This document shows, one piece after another, positions 1-10,700 of a DNA stretch of 53,932 bases; position 1 is the stretch's first letter, and every line of letters begins with the position of its first letter. This DNA comes from Clostridia bacterium. GTDB taxonomy: Bacteria > Bacillota > Clostridia > Oscillospirales > Butyricicoccaceae. The position numbers and the translations under genes were made by a program. The notes under the pieces were generated by a model. The model was not told where the DNA came from, searched no databases, and was given only the letters and a program-made list of their open reading frames with translations. The stretch spans positions 1 to 53,932 of the forward strand of contig JAFYPP010000089.1 in the NCBI GenBank assembly GCA_017559995.1. Direction: 5' to 3'.

Positions 1-1778
<1,778 letters not shown>

Positions 1779-1829
1779 ATTGTTCGCTCCTTATATCAGG
1801 ATAAAAATAAACAAATTTATAGTCATAAA

Positions 1830-1859
1830 ATTATATACCAAGTCATATGGGTAAGTCAA
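1830..1859 (-). promoter_or_regulatory. Probable sigma-A promoter of lepA
   Basis: On the minus strand TTGACT (1859-1854), an 18-bp spacer and TATAAT (1835-1830) lie about 50 bp before the lepA start. It directly follows the terminator of the upstream gene. Seen in sequence; activity inferred. Confidence 0.7.
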
Positions 1860-1886
1860 GAAAAAGCCGGAGCTTTCGCTCCGGCT
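1858..1886 (-). terminator. Intrinsic terminator of the solute-binding lipoprotein gene
   Basis: Perfect 9-bp stem (1865-1873 with 1878-1886) with a 4-nt loop. On the minus strand it is followed by TTTTTC. It lies 7 bp after the stop of the gene at 1893. Confidence 0.85.
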
Positions 1887-1892
1887 CGAAAC

Positions 1893-3266
1893 TTATTCAT
1901 TCAGATAGTGCTGCAATTCTTTAAAAAGTGTATCATAGCAATCGCCAAAGCTGCTCCGGCCCATGAAATACGGTTCCAGCACTTCCTGCAGCCGAAGTCC
2001 CAGATCCCCGTTGGGGATGACCGCGTCGGTGATTTTTCCGGCAGTCGCCTTCAAACGCGCACCGTTTTCTTCCGACAAAGGCGCGACAGACACAGGGCCG
2101 TATCCATGGGTGCGGCAAAGCTTGTCAACGGCCTTTTGGAACAGTGCCAAATTGACAGGCGCGTAATAGGACGATACCGCTTCATTCTCCGCCCAGCCGC
2201 TTGAAATATCATAATCCAGGATGTACTTCAAAAGGCCGTATGCCTGTTCGGGCATTTTGGTATTGGCATTCACACCGCCAAAGCAAACGATCGAGGCGCA
2301 AAACTCCTGGGGGTGACTGAGCTTATGATAGGGCAAGGCGATCATCGGGCTGTCGACTTTCTCCGCAAACACGGACTGATAATAGCGCACCATGTCCAGA
2401 AAGGAAACGTCCTCTGTAAAAAAGGAAAAATGCTGCGCCGCGCCCTCGAAATTACGGTTGAATTGATCGTATTGCGCGTAGAGCCTTTGCGTCGTCTCGG
2501 CCTCATCATAAAAAATCTTCACAAAACGGCAGATTTCTTCAAGAGCCGCTTTGTCCACCGCCACTTCCCCGCTGGTCTTGTCAAAAAAGCGGATGCCGGC
2601 AGCATCGAAAAACGAATTGACCGGATCCGGCCTGTAAACGTACCGTTCCGTGGGAACTTTATCGGGTACCTCTTTCAGCGCTTCCGCTTCACCAAGGATC
2701 ATCCCGTACAGGTCATCGGACGGAGACCGGCCCATTTCGCCCATTCTCCGCTCACTGGTATAGGCATAGATCAGATTGTAGCTGAACGGAATAAAATACT
2801 GCTTGCCCGCAAGACTTCCCGCGTCCATCAACGCCGTCGGATAGATGGCAGGGTCAAGCTCTTTTACAAAGTTATCAAGCGGTAAAAACGCGCCGCTTTT
2901 GGCCAACTGATACCCATCGACCACACACTCCATGCTGTTATACAGCACAACGTCCGGCCCGCCTCCCAACGGAAGTTCTTCGTCCAAAGCAGCAATCATC
3001 GCATCATAGGAGTGGAAGGCGGTAACGTTCAGCGGCGTATCCGGCCGCTGCTCCTGAAAGCAGGCGATCGCGTCCGCATACAGCGCGTCGCTCTGCACCA
3101 AATAGACCGACAGACCGCCGGACTCACCCGAGGGTTCCTCTGCAATGCTTTCCGCCGGGCCGTCCGCGGGTCCTTCCGGAACCGTCGCCGGCTGCTGCCC
3201 ACATCCGCACAATGCGCAACCAAATACCAAAATTGCCACTACGAGCATCGATAGGTATCGTTTCAT
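1893..3266 (-). CDS. Extracellular solute-binding lipoprotein, family 1-like
   Basis: A 457-residue lipoprotein. The N-terminus MKRYLSMLVVAILVFGCALC leads to a lipobox L19-C-G-C22, so Cys22 should be lipidated and the mature protein held on the outer face of the membrane. An acidic, Pro-rich linker (about 24-48) precedes a fold resembling family 1 ABC-transporter solute-binding proteins; the segment PDVVLYNSMECVV followed by PLDNF is typical. No permease or ATPase gene lies nearby, so it is an orphan binding protein or a sensor or scaffold; the ligand is unknown. GGAGGAATCCGA sets the start. It has its own promoter (3305-3333) and terminator, so it is monocistronic. Confidence 0.8.
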   Translation of the reverse strand: MKRYLSMLVVAILVFGCALCGCGQQPATVPEGPADGPAESIAEEPSGESGGLSVYLVQSDALYADAIACFQEQRPDTPLNVTAFHSYDAMIAALDEELPLGGGPDVVLYNSMECVVDGYQLAKSGAFLPLDNFVKELDPAIYPTALMDAGSLAGKQYFIPFSYNLIYAYTSERRMGEMGRSPSDDLYGMILGEAEALKEVPDKVPTERYVYRPDPVNSFFDAAGIRFFDKTSGEVAVDKAALEEICRFVKIFYDEAETTQRLYAQYDQFNRNFEGAAQHFSFFTEDVSFLDMVRYYQSVFAEKVDSPMIALPYHKLSHPQEFCASIVCFGGVNANTKMPEQAYGLLKYILDYDISSGWAENEAVSSYYAPVNLALFQKAVDKLCRTHGYGPVSVAPLSEENGARLKATAGKITDAVIPNGDLGLRLQEVLEPYFMGRSSFGDCYDTLFKELQHYLNE

Positions 3267-3304
3267 TCGGATTCCTCCAGATCACAAAAAGTTTTATCGC
3301 TTTC

Positions 3305-3333
3305 ATTTTAATTCTTATTCGGAATTAAGTCAA
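3305..3333 (-). promoter_or_regulatory. Sigma-A promoter of the solute-binding lipoprotein
   Basis: Minus strand TTGACT (3333-3328), exact 17-bp spacer, TAAAAT (3310-3305), with the start codon about 40 bp further on. The two boxes and spacing are near consensus. Confidence 0.75.
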
Positions 3334-3352
3334 TGGGGTAACCCGTTATAAT
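3325..3352 (+). promoter_or_regulatory. Possible promoter of the XRE regulator
   Basis: Plus-strand TATAAT at 3347-3352 with a weak -35 (TTAAGT, 3325-3330, 16-bp spacer). It overlaps the divergent lipoprotein promoter, so the two genes share a 120-bp regulatory region. Confidence 0.45.
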
Positions 3353-3386
3353 TCTGTATAAGATTAAAAACGGAAGGTGTGATCTT

Positions 3387-3635
3387 TTGAAGCCACGAAA
3401 GGCAGACTACGGAACCAAGAACGTCTGCGGCGCCAATATCGAGCGTATCCGCAAAGCCCAGGGACTGAAACAATCTGCCCTGATCTCTAAAATGCAGCTG
3501 CTGGGCGTGGACATCAACCCCTCCAGTATGTCAAAGCTGGAAGGCCAGACCCGCATCGCCACCGATATCGAATTAAAGGCCATCGCCACCGCGCTCGGCG
3601 TTTCCGTAGATGAACTGATTGACGGCAGCAAATAA
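3387..3635 (+). CDS. Small XRE-family helix-turn-helix regulator
   Basis: An 82-residue protein that is almost entirely one Cro/C1-type helix-turn-helix: ANIERIRKAQGLKQSALISK forms the first helices, the recognition region surrounds NPSSMSKLEGQ, and IATALGVSVDELI is the usual closing helix. No sensor or dimerisation extension is present, so it presumably binds DNA as a small dimer. Translation starts at TTG (3387), set by GGAAGGTG seven bases upstream. It is divergent from the solute-binding lipoprotein and shares its promoter region, so it may regulate that gene or itself; that is inference from position only. Confidence 0.85.
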   Translation: MKPRKADYGTKNVCGANIERIRKAQGLKQSALISKMQLLGVDINPSSMSKLEGQTRIATDIELKAIATALGVSVDELIDGSK

Positions 3636-3675
3636 AACCGCCCTTTGCATAACATGCAAAAGGCGGTTTTGTTTT
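3634..3675. terminator. Bidirectional terminator between XRE gene and C11 protease
   Basis: 17-bp arms (3634-3650 and 3654-3670, one mismatch) with a 3-nt loop, T-rich on the plus strand and A-rich on the left, so it can serve both convergent genes. Confidence 0.85.
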
Positions 3676-3681
3676 ATATTT

Positions 3682-6120
3682 TTACTGCATAGGTGCGGTC
3701 CAGTAATGCTGATTGTACAGGTCGGTGAAGCGGTAGGTGGCGCAGACCGATTCGCTGCCGATATCCACGTTGCTGATCTCCATGGACTCGGTGACCGTCA
3801 TCTGCTCGCCCAGGAAATAGCTGTCCTGATAGCTGCCGTCGTAACCGTAGTAATCACAGATGAAGTCCAGGGTGTCCCCCACTGCCAGTTCGGTGAGGCC
3901 CTTGGCCTGGGTGTCGGTCTCGCCGTCGGCATACACCGTGCGGGCGCCGGCGATGTAGCCGTAGGGATTGTCGTTGTCAAACACCAGCACCAGCTCCACC
4001 TGCTCGCCGTTGAGCAGGGCGGGCACGTAACCGGAGATGGTATAGTTCTCGCCGTCGTCGGTGGTGTTGGTATGATAATAGGCCACCGGCTGTCCGTTGA
4101 TGGCCAGCCAGGTGCCGTCGGTGACGCCCAGCAGAGCGCCGTTGGCGTCAAAGTCAAACACGTTGTCCAGACCCAGGTCGATGAAGCCGTAGCCGTCATC
4201 GTAGAACATATTCAGATCCAGACCCTGCACGTAAGACCACTGTTCTTCGGTAAGGGCGATGACCGGATCGCCTTCGGCATTGGTCTGCCACACCAGAGCG
4301 TCGGTGTCCAGGCGGTTCTCCGCCAGATACTGCGCGGTATCCTCGGTGGACAGCGAGCGGCCCAGCAGGAAGTCCATATTGCCGCTGGTGAGGCCGGAAA
4401 TGCCGCTGCCGTTCTGCAGGAAGGCACCCAGCAGCTGGCCGATCATCTCGGCGCTGGCGTTGGAGGAGGAAGCGGAAGCGCCGCCGCTGCTGCCCAGCAT
4501 CCCCATCAGGGAAGGCAGAGGCGAAGCGGTACCGCCGGTGGACACCTGACCGCTGACCTCCATGCTGGCGAACTCCTGAATGCAGCGGGCGTACTCGTCG
4601 TCCAGACCGATCATTTCGTAGGTCGCCACAGCCTGGTCCACGTTATTGGCCTTCTGATAGGGGAAATAAATGGACAGGCCGTAGGCGTTGGTCATATTGG
4701 AAGAGGTGCGGTTATACTTTACAGCGCCGAGCAGGGCGTCGCACAGTGCCTGGCCTTCCTTGGTTTCCATATTGGCGGCCAGATGGACCAGGTCGATCTG
4801 ATCGATCTTGGTGGAAGCGGCGAACTCACGGGCGCCGCTGCGGGCGGAGGACACCGTCTGGTACTCCTTGTTCTCGATCAGTTTGGTGGTGGAGGCGGCA
4901 AAATTCTTGAAGGACGCGGGAACGGTGGCCTCCAGCTCGGCAAGGTCGACCACCGACAGGGTTGTGGACTGGCCGCGGCATTTCTGGGCGCACACGTCCA
5001 CGAAGTCATCCACGATGTTCTTGCCGATCTCAATGGTGGGCATGGAGGTGTTTTGGCTCAGCTTGGTGAGCCAATCGGTGTAATACCAGCCCACGCCGGG
5101 TTCGGTCTCTTCGGAAGCGATGAGGTAATCGCCGTACTGGCCAACGGTGAGCGCCGTTTCCAGCGTGGCCATCAGGCAGGCGTCAAAGCCGATAAAGTCA
5201 AAGGTGACGCCGCCCTTTTTCAGAGCCTTGTCGATCTCCGCCAGATCCATAGAGCCGGAAGAGGCGTACTTTTCATCGTAGCCGTAGCCGCTGAGGGAAC
5301 CGCCGCCGTGATCCCAGAAGATCAGCTGATTGCGGTCGGCGGGGAAGTTTTGGGCGCACCACTGAATGAAGGACGCCAGGTTGTCCGGGTCGGTCATGGC
5401 GGCGTTGCCGGCATTTTCCACCAGGCAGGCCATCTGTCCGTCACGGATCTGGTAGATCTGGTTGTTCTTGCTGCTGACCACATTGTTGCGCCAGCCCTTG
5501 CAGCCGCCGGTATAGACCAGCAGATTGATCTTGTCGCCGGTTTTCGCGTTGAGCATCTCCTGTAGGTCGGCGGTACCCATTCCGCTGCGGGACTCCAGAT
5601 CGGTACCGCACATATAGACCATGATGGTGACGGTATCCTTGCCGTTGCCACGGATGACGGTGCGCTTGTCACGGGCGCCGGACGCCACCGTGCGGTCCAG
5701 TTCGCCGGTGTTGGCCTTCAGTTCCCAGCCGGAGCTGACACTGCCGCCGCCCAGGCTGCTCAAAAAGATGCTGGGATCCAGGGTGACGGGGCTGCTCTGG
5801 CTGCCCTGGCTCTGCTGCACGGATTGGGTCGGCTGCACATACTGGGGCATTTCCTCGGTGCCGCCGCCTCCCAGAAGGACGCCCAGGCCACCGCCGCCGC
5901 CCAGAAGCAGCGCCAGAATGATGGCGATCAGCGACGTTTTCTTGCCGCCGCTGCGGGTGGTTCCGCCTCCCGCGGCAGGTCTTGCAGAAGGTCTGGCGGC
6001 AGGACGGGGCGCGGACGATCCGGTACCTACCGGCCCGGTGCCCAGACCCTGACCACGGCGTTTCACGGTTCCGCTGCCGGTGGCCTTTTTCTCACGACTT
6101 CTCGGTCTGTTGGGTTCCAT
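3682..6120 (-). CDS. Membrane-anchored clostripain-family (C11) cysteine protease
   Basis: An 812-residue protein. Residues 1-60 are a basic, Gly/Pro/Arg-rich disordered tail; a hydrophobic segment (about 62-85, IAIILALLLGGGGGLGVLLG) should span the membrane. The peptidase C11 domain begins near residue 165 with TIMVYMCGTDLESRSG and contains the catalytic dyad: His271 in FWDHGGGSLSG and Cys315 in GFDACLMATLETA. C11 enzymes cut after Arg or Lys and include clostripain and gut-commensal homologues. The C-terminal 250 residues look beta-rich with no named domain. GAGGG before the ATG supports the start. It lies downstream of the cohesin-dockerin operon on the same strand but behind a terminator, so it is probably a separate unit. 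Confidence 0.9.
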   Translation of the reverse strand: MEPNRPRSREKKATGSGTVKRRGQGLGTGPVGTGSSAPRPAARPSARPAAGGGTTRSGGKKTSLIAIILALLLGGGGGLGVLLGGGGTEEMPQYVQPTQSVQQSQGSQSSPVTLDPSIFLSSLGGGSVSSGWELKANTGELDRTVASGARDKRTVIRGNGKDTVTIMVYMCGTDLESRSGMGTADLQEMLNAKTGDKINLLVYTGGCKGWRNNVVSSKNNQIYQIRDGQMACLVENAGNAAMTDPDNLASFIQWCAQNFPADRNQLIFWDHGGGSLSGYGYDEKYASSGSMDLAEIDKALKKGGVTFDFIGFDACLMATLETALTVGQYGDYLIASEETEPGVGWYYTDWLTKLSQNTSMPTIEIGKNIVDDFVDVCAQKCRGQSTTLSVVDLAELEATVPASFKNFAASTTKLIENKEYQTVSSARSGAREFAASTKIDQIDLVHLAANMETKEGQALCDALLGAVKYNRTSSNMTNAYGLSIYFPYQKANNVDQAVATYEMIGLDDEYARCIQEFASMEVSGQVSTGGTASPLPSLMGMLGSSGGASASSSNASAEMIGQLLGAFLQNGSGISGLTSGNMDFLLGRSLSTEDTAQYLAENRLDTDALVWQTNAEGDPVIALTEEQWSYVQGLDLNMFYDDGYGFIDLGLDNVFDFDANGALLGVTDGTWLAINGQPVAYYHTNTTDDGENYTISGYVPALLNGEQVELVLVFDNDNPYGYIAGARTVYADGETDTQAKGLTELAVGDTLDFICDYYGYDGSYQDSYFLGEQMTVTESMEISNVDIGSESVCATYRFTDLYNQHYWTAPMQ

Positions 6121-6206
6121 ATAGATTCCCTCGCTTTTCTTATACTGGAAAAAGTTTTCTACCCCTCACTCTACTCTATTTGGCATAAAAATGCAACCGT
6201 GGGAAA

Positions 6207-6240
6207 CAAAAAACACCCTCTCGCCGTAAGCGAAAGGGTG
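6207..6240 (-). terminator. Terminator closing the cohesin-dockerin operon
   Basis: 11-bp stem (6214-6224 with 6230-6240, one mismatch), 5-nt loop, followed on the minus strand by GTTTTTTGTTT. It begins 13 bp after the stop at 6254. Almost the same hairpin recurs at 12640-12666. Confidence 0.88.
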
Positions 6241-6253
6241 CTTTTATCGGTTG

Positions 6254-7771
6254 TTATTCGCCCCACACGGCGGCACAGAGCGGCGCGCCGTCTCCGGCAA
6301 TAAAGACCGCGTAGTCGGTGACCGCCGTTTTGGACTTTGCGGTCAGCGACACCTCTGCCAACCCGTTGTTCAGCCGCGCGGCGGGCATCATATCGAAGCC
6401 GACCAGGCGGCCGTTTTCATAGAGGGCCAGAATGGGCATCACGTTCTCCATGGGGGTGTCGGTAAAAAACGCGGCATCGGCCAGATCTACGGCAGCGGTC
6501 ACTTCCATGCCCTTTCCGCTGGGCTCGACAGTTACTTCGTCCACCGTCAGATGGATCTGCTCCACCGCGGTGACGGCGCCGTTTCGAATATCCACAACAC
6601 CGATCAGGGTGCTGTCTCCGTCGTACATACGGACGTTGCTGTCAAAGGACAGCGCGCTCTCCACGCCGTCGGAAACGGCCACGGTGATCAGCGTTTTCGC
6701 GTCCGCCATTGGTGTCTCCTGTGCCCAGGACACATGGATGGCACCGGCTTCCTGCCGAAACTCCACACCGTCCTCCGCCGTAACGTCCACCGTCATAGAG
6801 CTGTCATACAGCAGAGAAAACTGTCCGCCGCAGACACGTCCACGGCCCTGCAGCACTACGCTGGCAACAGCCTCGCCGTCTTCATTGAGGGAACCGCCCA
6901 CCACCCAGAGTTTGGGGTCTTCCTCGGTGGGGACCACCACCTGGATCCGGCCGGACGTCACTTCGGTACCCATGCTTTGGGAGTCTTCGTCATAGGCCCG
7001 GACATCGGTCAGGGTCACGTCGGCGGAACTGCCGGCCTTCCCCACCGCCCGGAAGATCACCGCGCACAGCGCGCCGCTCCCCACCGGCTGCTCACCGGCA
7101 AATGCAATACGCACCACGCCCGTGTCTTCCAAATGATAGGTCATCTGGCTGCCATCCAGACCCTCCAGCGCCAGCACACCGGTGGCGCGCAGGGTCTCAC
7201 TGTCGTAAGTCAGGGCAAAATTGCCGCCGCAGGGCAGCTTGGTACCGCTCATGTGGATCTCGGCACGCACGCCCTGCCCCACCACGGTCTCGGCATTTTT
7301 CAGCGAGAACCATACACAGTCCCGGCTCACCTTGCCGAACACCAGCGTCGCGTCCACCGATTTTGCCTCTTCATCATAAAGGCGCACGCTGCCCAGCGTG
7401 ATGTCGGTGCCGCCGGCAGGCGTGTTCTCCGTTACATTGAACATCAGGCGGCACAGCACCGCTTCGGTCAGCGGCGTAGCCTGGGCGAAGCTCACCCGCA
7501 CAAGGCCGTCTTCCTTTTCGTTTACCGCGCCAAACCAGCTGCCGTCGCCCTTTTGGGCGCTGACCAACTGCAGTTTGTCACTGTCAAAGCGCACATCGAA
7601 ACCGCCGCTGCATACATCGTCACCGGTCAGGCGCACCTCCACAGCCACCTGTTGACCCGCCTCACCGGAAACCGTGGTGACCGTCAGCGTTCCGGCGGCA
7701 TGGATCCCCTGCGGGATGGCCAGCGCCCATACCAGCACAAGTGCCAGCAGGCATTTGATCGTTCGTTTCAT
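6254..7771 (-). CDS. Secreted protein with three cohesin-like modules
   Basis: A 505-residue secreted protein, last gene of a three-gene operon. A signal peptide (KRTIKCLLALVLVWALA, cut near AAG) is followed by three beta-sandwich modules of about 120 residues (roughly 28-150, 152-272, 275-392) that resemble cohesins: a strand set after GQQVAVEVRL, then FDVRFDSDKLQLV, ending in a glycine-rich closing strand. Each carries a Cys-Gly-Gly-x-Phe variant (CSGGF, CGGNF, CGGQF) at the same place. The last 100 residues form a separate domain ending in APLC. If the modules bind dockerins, this could be a soluble bridging scaffold. GAGG eight bases before the ATG at 7771 favours that start over the ATG at 7777. 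The cohesin assignment is by fold pattern, not by search. Confidence 0.72.
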   Translation of the reverse strand: MKRTIKCLLALVLVWALAIPQGIHAAGTLTVTTVSGEAGQQVAVEVRLTGDDVCSGGFDVRFDSDKLQLVSAQKGDGSWFGAVNEKEDGLVRVSFAQATPLTEAVLCRLMFNVTENTPAGGTDITLGSVRLYDEEAKSVDATLVFGKVSRDCVWFSLKNAETVVGQGVRAEIHMSGTKLPCGGNFALTYDSETLRATGVLALEGLDGSQMTYHLEDTGVVRIAFAGEQPVGSGALCAVIFRAVGKAGSSADVTLTDVRAYDEDSQSMGTEVTSGRIQVVVPTEEDPKLWVVGGSLNEDGEAVASVVLQGRGRVCGGQFSLLYDSSMTVDVTAEDGVEFRQEAGAIHVSWAQETPMADAKTLITVAVSDGVESALSFDSNVRMYDGDSTLIGVVDIRNGAVTAVEQIHLTVDEVTVEPSGKGMEVTAAVDLADAAFFTDTPMENVMPILALYENGRLVGFDMMPAARLNNGLAEVSLTAKSKTAVTDYAVFIAGDGAPLCAAVWGE

Positions 7772-7781
7772 AGGCATATCC

Positions 7782-10700
7782 TCAGTTCAGGCTTTCGATA
7801 AGGCCGGCATCGAACCGCAGGATACGCACAGCGTCGGCGGCATCCACCCAGCCGTCACGGTTCACGTCGGCGGCCTCGAACTGCACATCGTTCAGTTCCA
7901 CCTTGCCCACGGCCACCTGCAGGGTGATCATGGCGTCGGCGGCGTCCACGTAGCCGTCGGCATTGATATCGCCCAGCTGGGGCGCGGCGATGACACGGAT
8001 GAGGATAGACGCCTGCTTGCCGCCATCCAGCGTGGTGGCGGTAACGGTGGTCTCACCGCCCATGATGGCGTGGACGATACCGGTACGGGACACAGTGGCC
8101 ACATTGGGGTCGGAACTGACCCAGGTCACCGACTGCACGGTGGCGTCATAGGGGGTAAACACCGGCCGCAGGGTGCTTTCGCCGCCCATGGGCAGTTCCA
8201 GCACGGCAGTGTCGAAGGCGATGCTTTCCACATTGACACGGTCAGGCTGCACGGTGACGATACAGCTGGCGCGGTAATCACCGGCGGAAGCGGTGATCAC
8301 CGTCACGCCGGGGCTTACGGGAGTGATATTGCCTTCCTGATCCACAGTGGCGGCCTTCAGGTTGGAGGACACCCAGCCAACGGTGGCGGTGGAACCGGCG
8401 GGAGCAACGGCGGCGGTGAGTTTGCCGCCCGCTTCGCCCATATACAGGGTCATGTCGTAACGGTCCAGCGTCAGGCCGGTGACCTCCGGTTTTGCGGGGG
8501 CATCGGTGACCGTGATGGTGACCGATGCGGACACACCGGAAGCGGCAGTGGCCGTGATGGTGGCGGTGCCGTCGCCCACGGCAATGACCTTACCCACGGT
8601 GTTCACGTAGAGCACCTTGGGATCGGAGGAAGTCCAGGCGATTCCGTCGTCGGAGTAGGCAGGAGTAAGCACGGCCTTCAACTGGGCGGAAGTGCCCAGG
8701 GTCAGCTCCTTGGGAGCGTTTTCAATGGCAACAGACTGTGCGGTGCCGGATGTGGATTCCACCACGTTGACGGTGACGGTCTTGGTGATGTCATCACCAA
8801 TGGAATACTCCACCGTCGTGGTGCCTACGGCCTTACCGTACAGATAATATCCCAGATCCGTATAACCGCTGGCGATCACCGAGGTATCAGCGACTGTTCG
8901 GCTGATGCTTTGCCCGGCGCCCTTTGCGTCATACGGAGCCACACGGAAGGTAAGATCAAGGTCCTCTCTCACAGCTATAGTGACCGTGTCGGGGCCCTCC
9001 AGCACGAAGCTCTCCCCCGCCTCCAGCTCCCGGTCGGCAATATCCACCAGCAGACGGTAGTAGCCGTAACTGTCGCTACGGAACCACGGTTCTACCTTCA
9101 GCCGATAATCGCCGTCCTCGGGAACGGTCATCATCGTGTACATGTCCTGGGCCCTGGCAATATAGACCGACTTACGCAGGGTACCGTCGGCATCATACAG
9201 ACGCACATACTCCAGCTTATCGCTGTAAATACGCAGTTCATCCCCTGCCTTCAGGTCGAGCAGCACATACCAATCGTCGGAAACGCCTTCCAGCCACCGG
9301 CCTTCGGCGATGGGCTCGCCCTCCTCCATGACCAGGTGATAGGTAATGGTTCGGCCCATCGACCGATCGCCCGAACACCGCACGTAGTAGGCACCTGCGG
9401 CAGGCTCTTTTAATGTAAGGTCGCTGCCATAGACGTAGGTAATATAGGCAGCGTTGTCACCGGCGATCTCAAAGTCGCTGCCGCGATACAAATACTTATA
9501 ACCGTAACCATCGGCAATCCGTAGTTCACTCACCCCTTCGGGCACGTCGAACTTGAACCAATCGTCATCGTTGGAGGCACTCAAGTCATAGGCCATGGGA
9601 GCACCCTCATAAATGGGCGTGGCGGTCTTCCAGGTGTTGTTGGGCTCGTTGTCCCGGGCATCCTCCAGCGTCAGCACCATGGTGCGCAGATCCTGGGAAA
9701 CATACCCGGTTTCCGCAAAAAGCCGCAAATAGTAAACGCCGGGATCAGTGAACTGGTAGCAATATGTTCCGGACACGTTGTTATAGTTGTAGGACAGATA
9801 CTTTTCCGTTCCAAACTCTTCCAGCATATCGGCAGAATACAGATAATACCGCTGCTTATTGTCCCAATTCATAGACAGGGTCATATTGGCCCGGGGCACC
9901 CGGATCTTGAACCAATCCTCGTCGGCGGTGTTGGACAGGATGTACTGCACCGGCTGGCCGTCCTCCACCTCGGCGGCGGCGAGCCAGGTATCGTTGGGCT
10001 CATAGGGATCGGCGCCGCCCTCGTCTACGCGGATGCGCAGTTCGGTGCGGGGCGAAGTGGTGCTCTCCCGGTACAGGCGCAGGGCGTACAGGCCTTCCTG
10101 CTCGCAGGCCAGCACGTTGATATGGCGGTAATTGACCTTCATAGCCGACATGAGTTTGTCCCCGTTGGGAGCGTACAGGTCATAACAGAAGGTGTCGGAA
10201 TAGTCACTGTTCAGATCCAGCAGATTGAGGGTGTACAGTTTGGAGGATTTTCCTTCATCCAGAGCCGCTTCAAAGGTGAACCAATCCTCGTCACCCGCAC
10301 CGCCCATAACGAAGGTGTCATCTGTACCGATAGGCAGGCGGGTGGCCTCCGTCAGGCTGTCGTTGGGTTCGTTTTCATCGCCCTCCAGCACGGTGGCGGT
10401 GACGGTAAAGGTCTCGGTGGAGCGGTTGGTTTTGTTCACATTATCGTAGTAACTACACGCACAGAATGTGAACAGACCGTCCTCCGCAGCGTGGTAGTAG
10501 TCGGTGCGGTTGCCGTTAACAGTATAACCGTTGATCAAGTCACCGTACGAGTTTGCATCCGTTCCAAAATAATAGGTTCCCCGGGTGGCGTAATTGAAGC
10601 CGCCCAGTTCCAGTTTCACATCCTGCCCCGCCTTCAGATCGATGGCGAACCAATCAGTGTCATAATAGCCCAACTGGAATGCCGCCGGCACACCGGAGGT

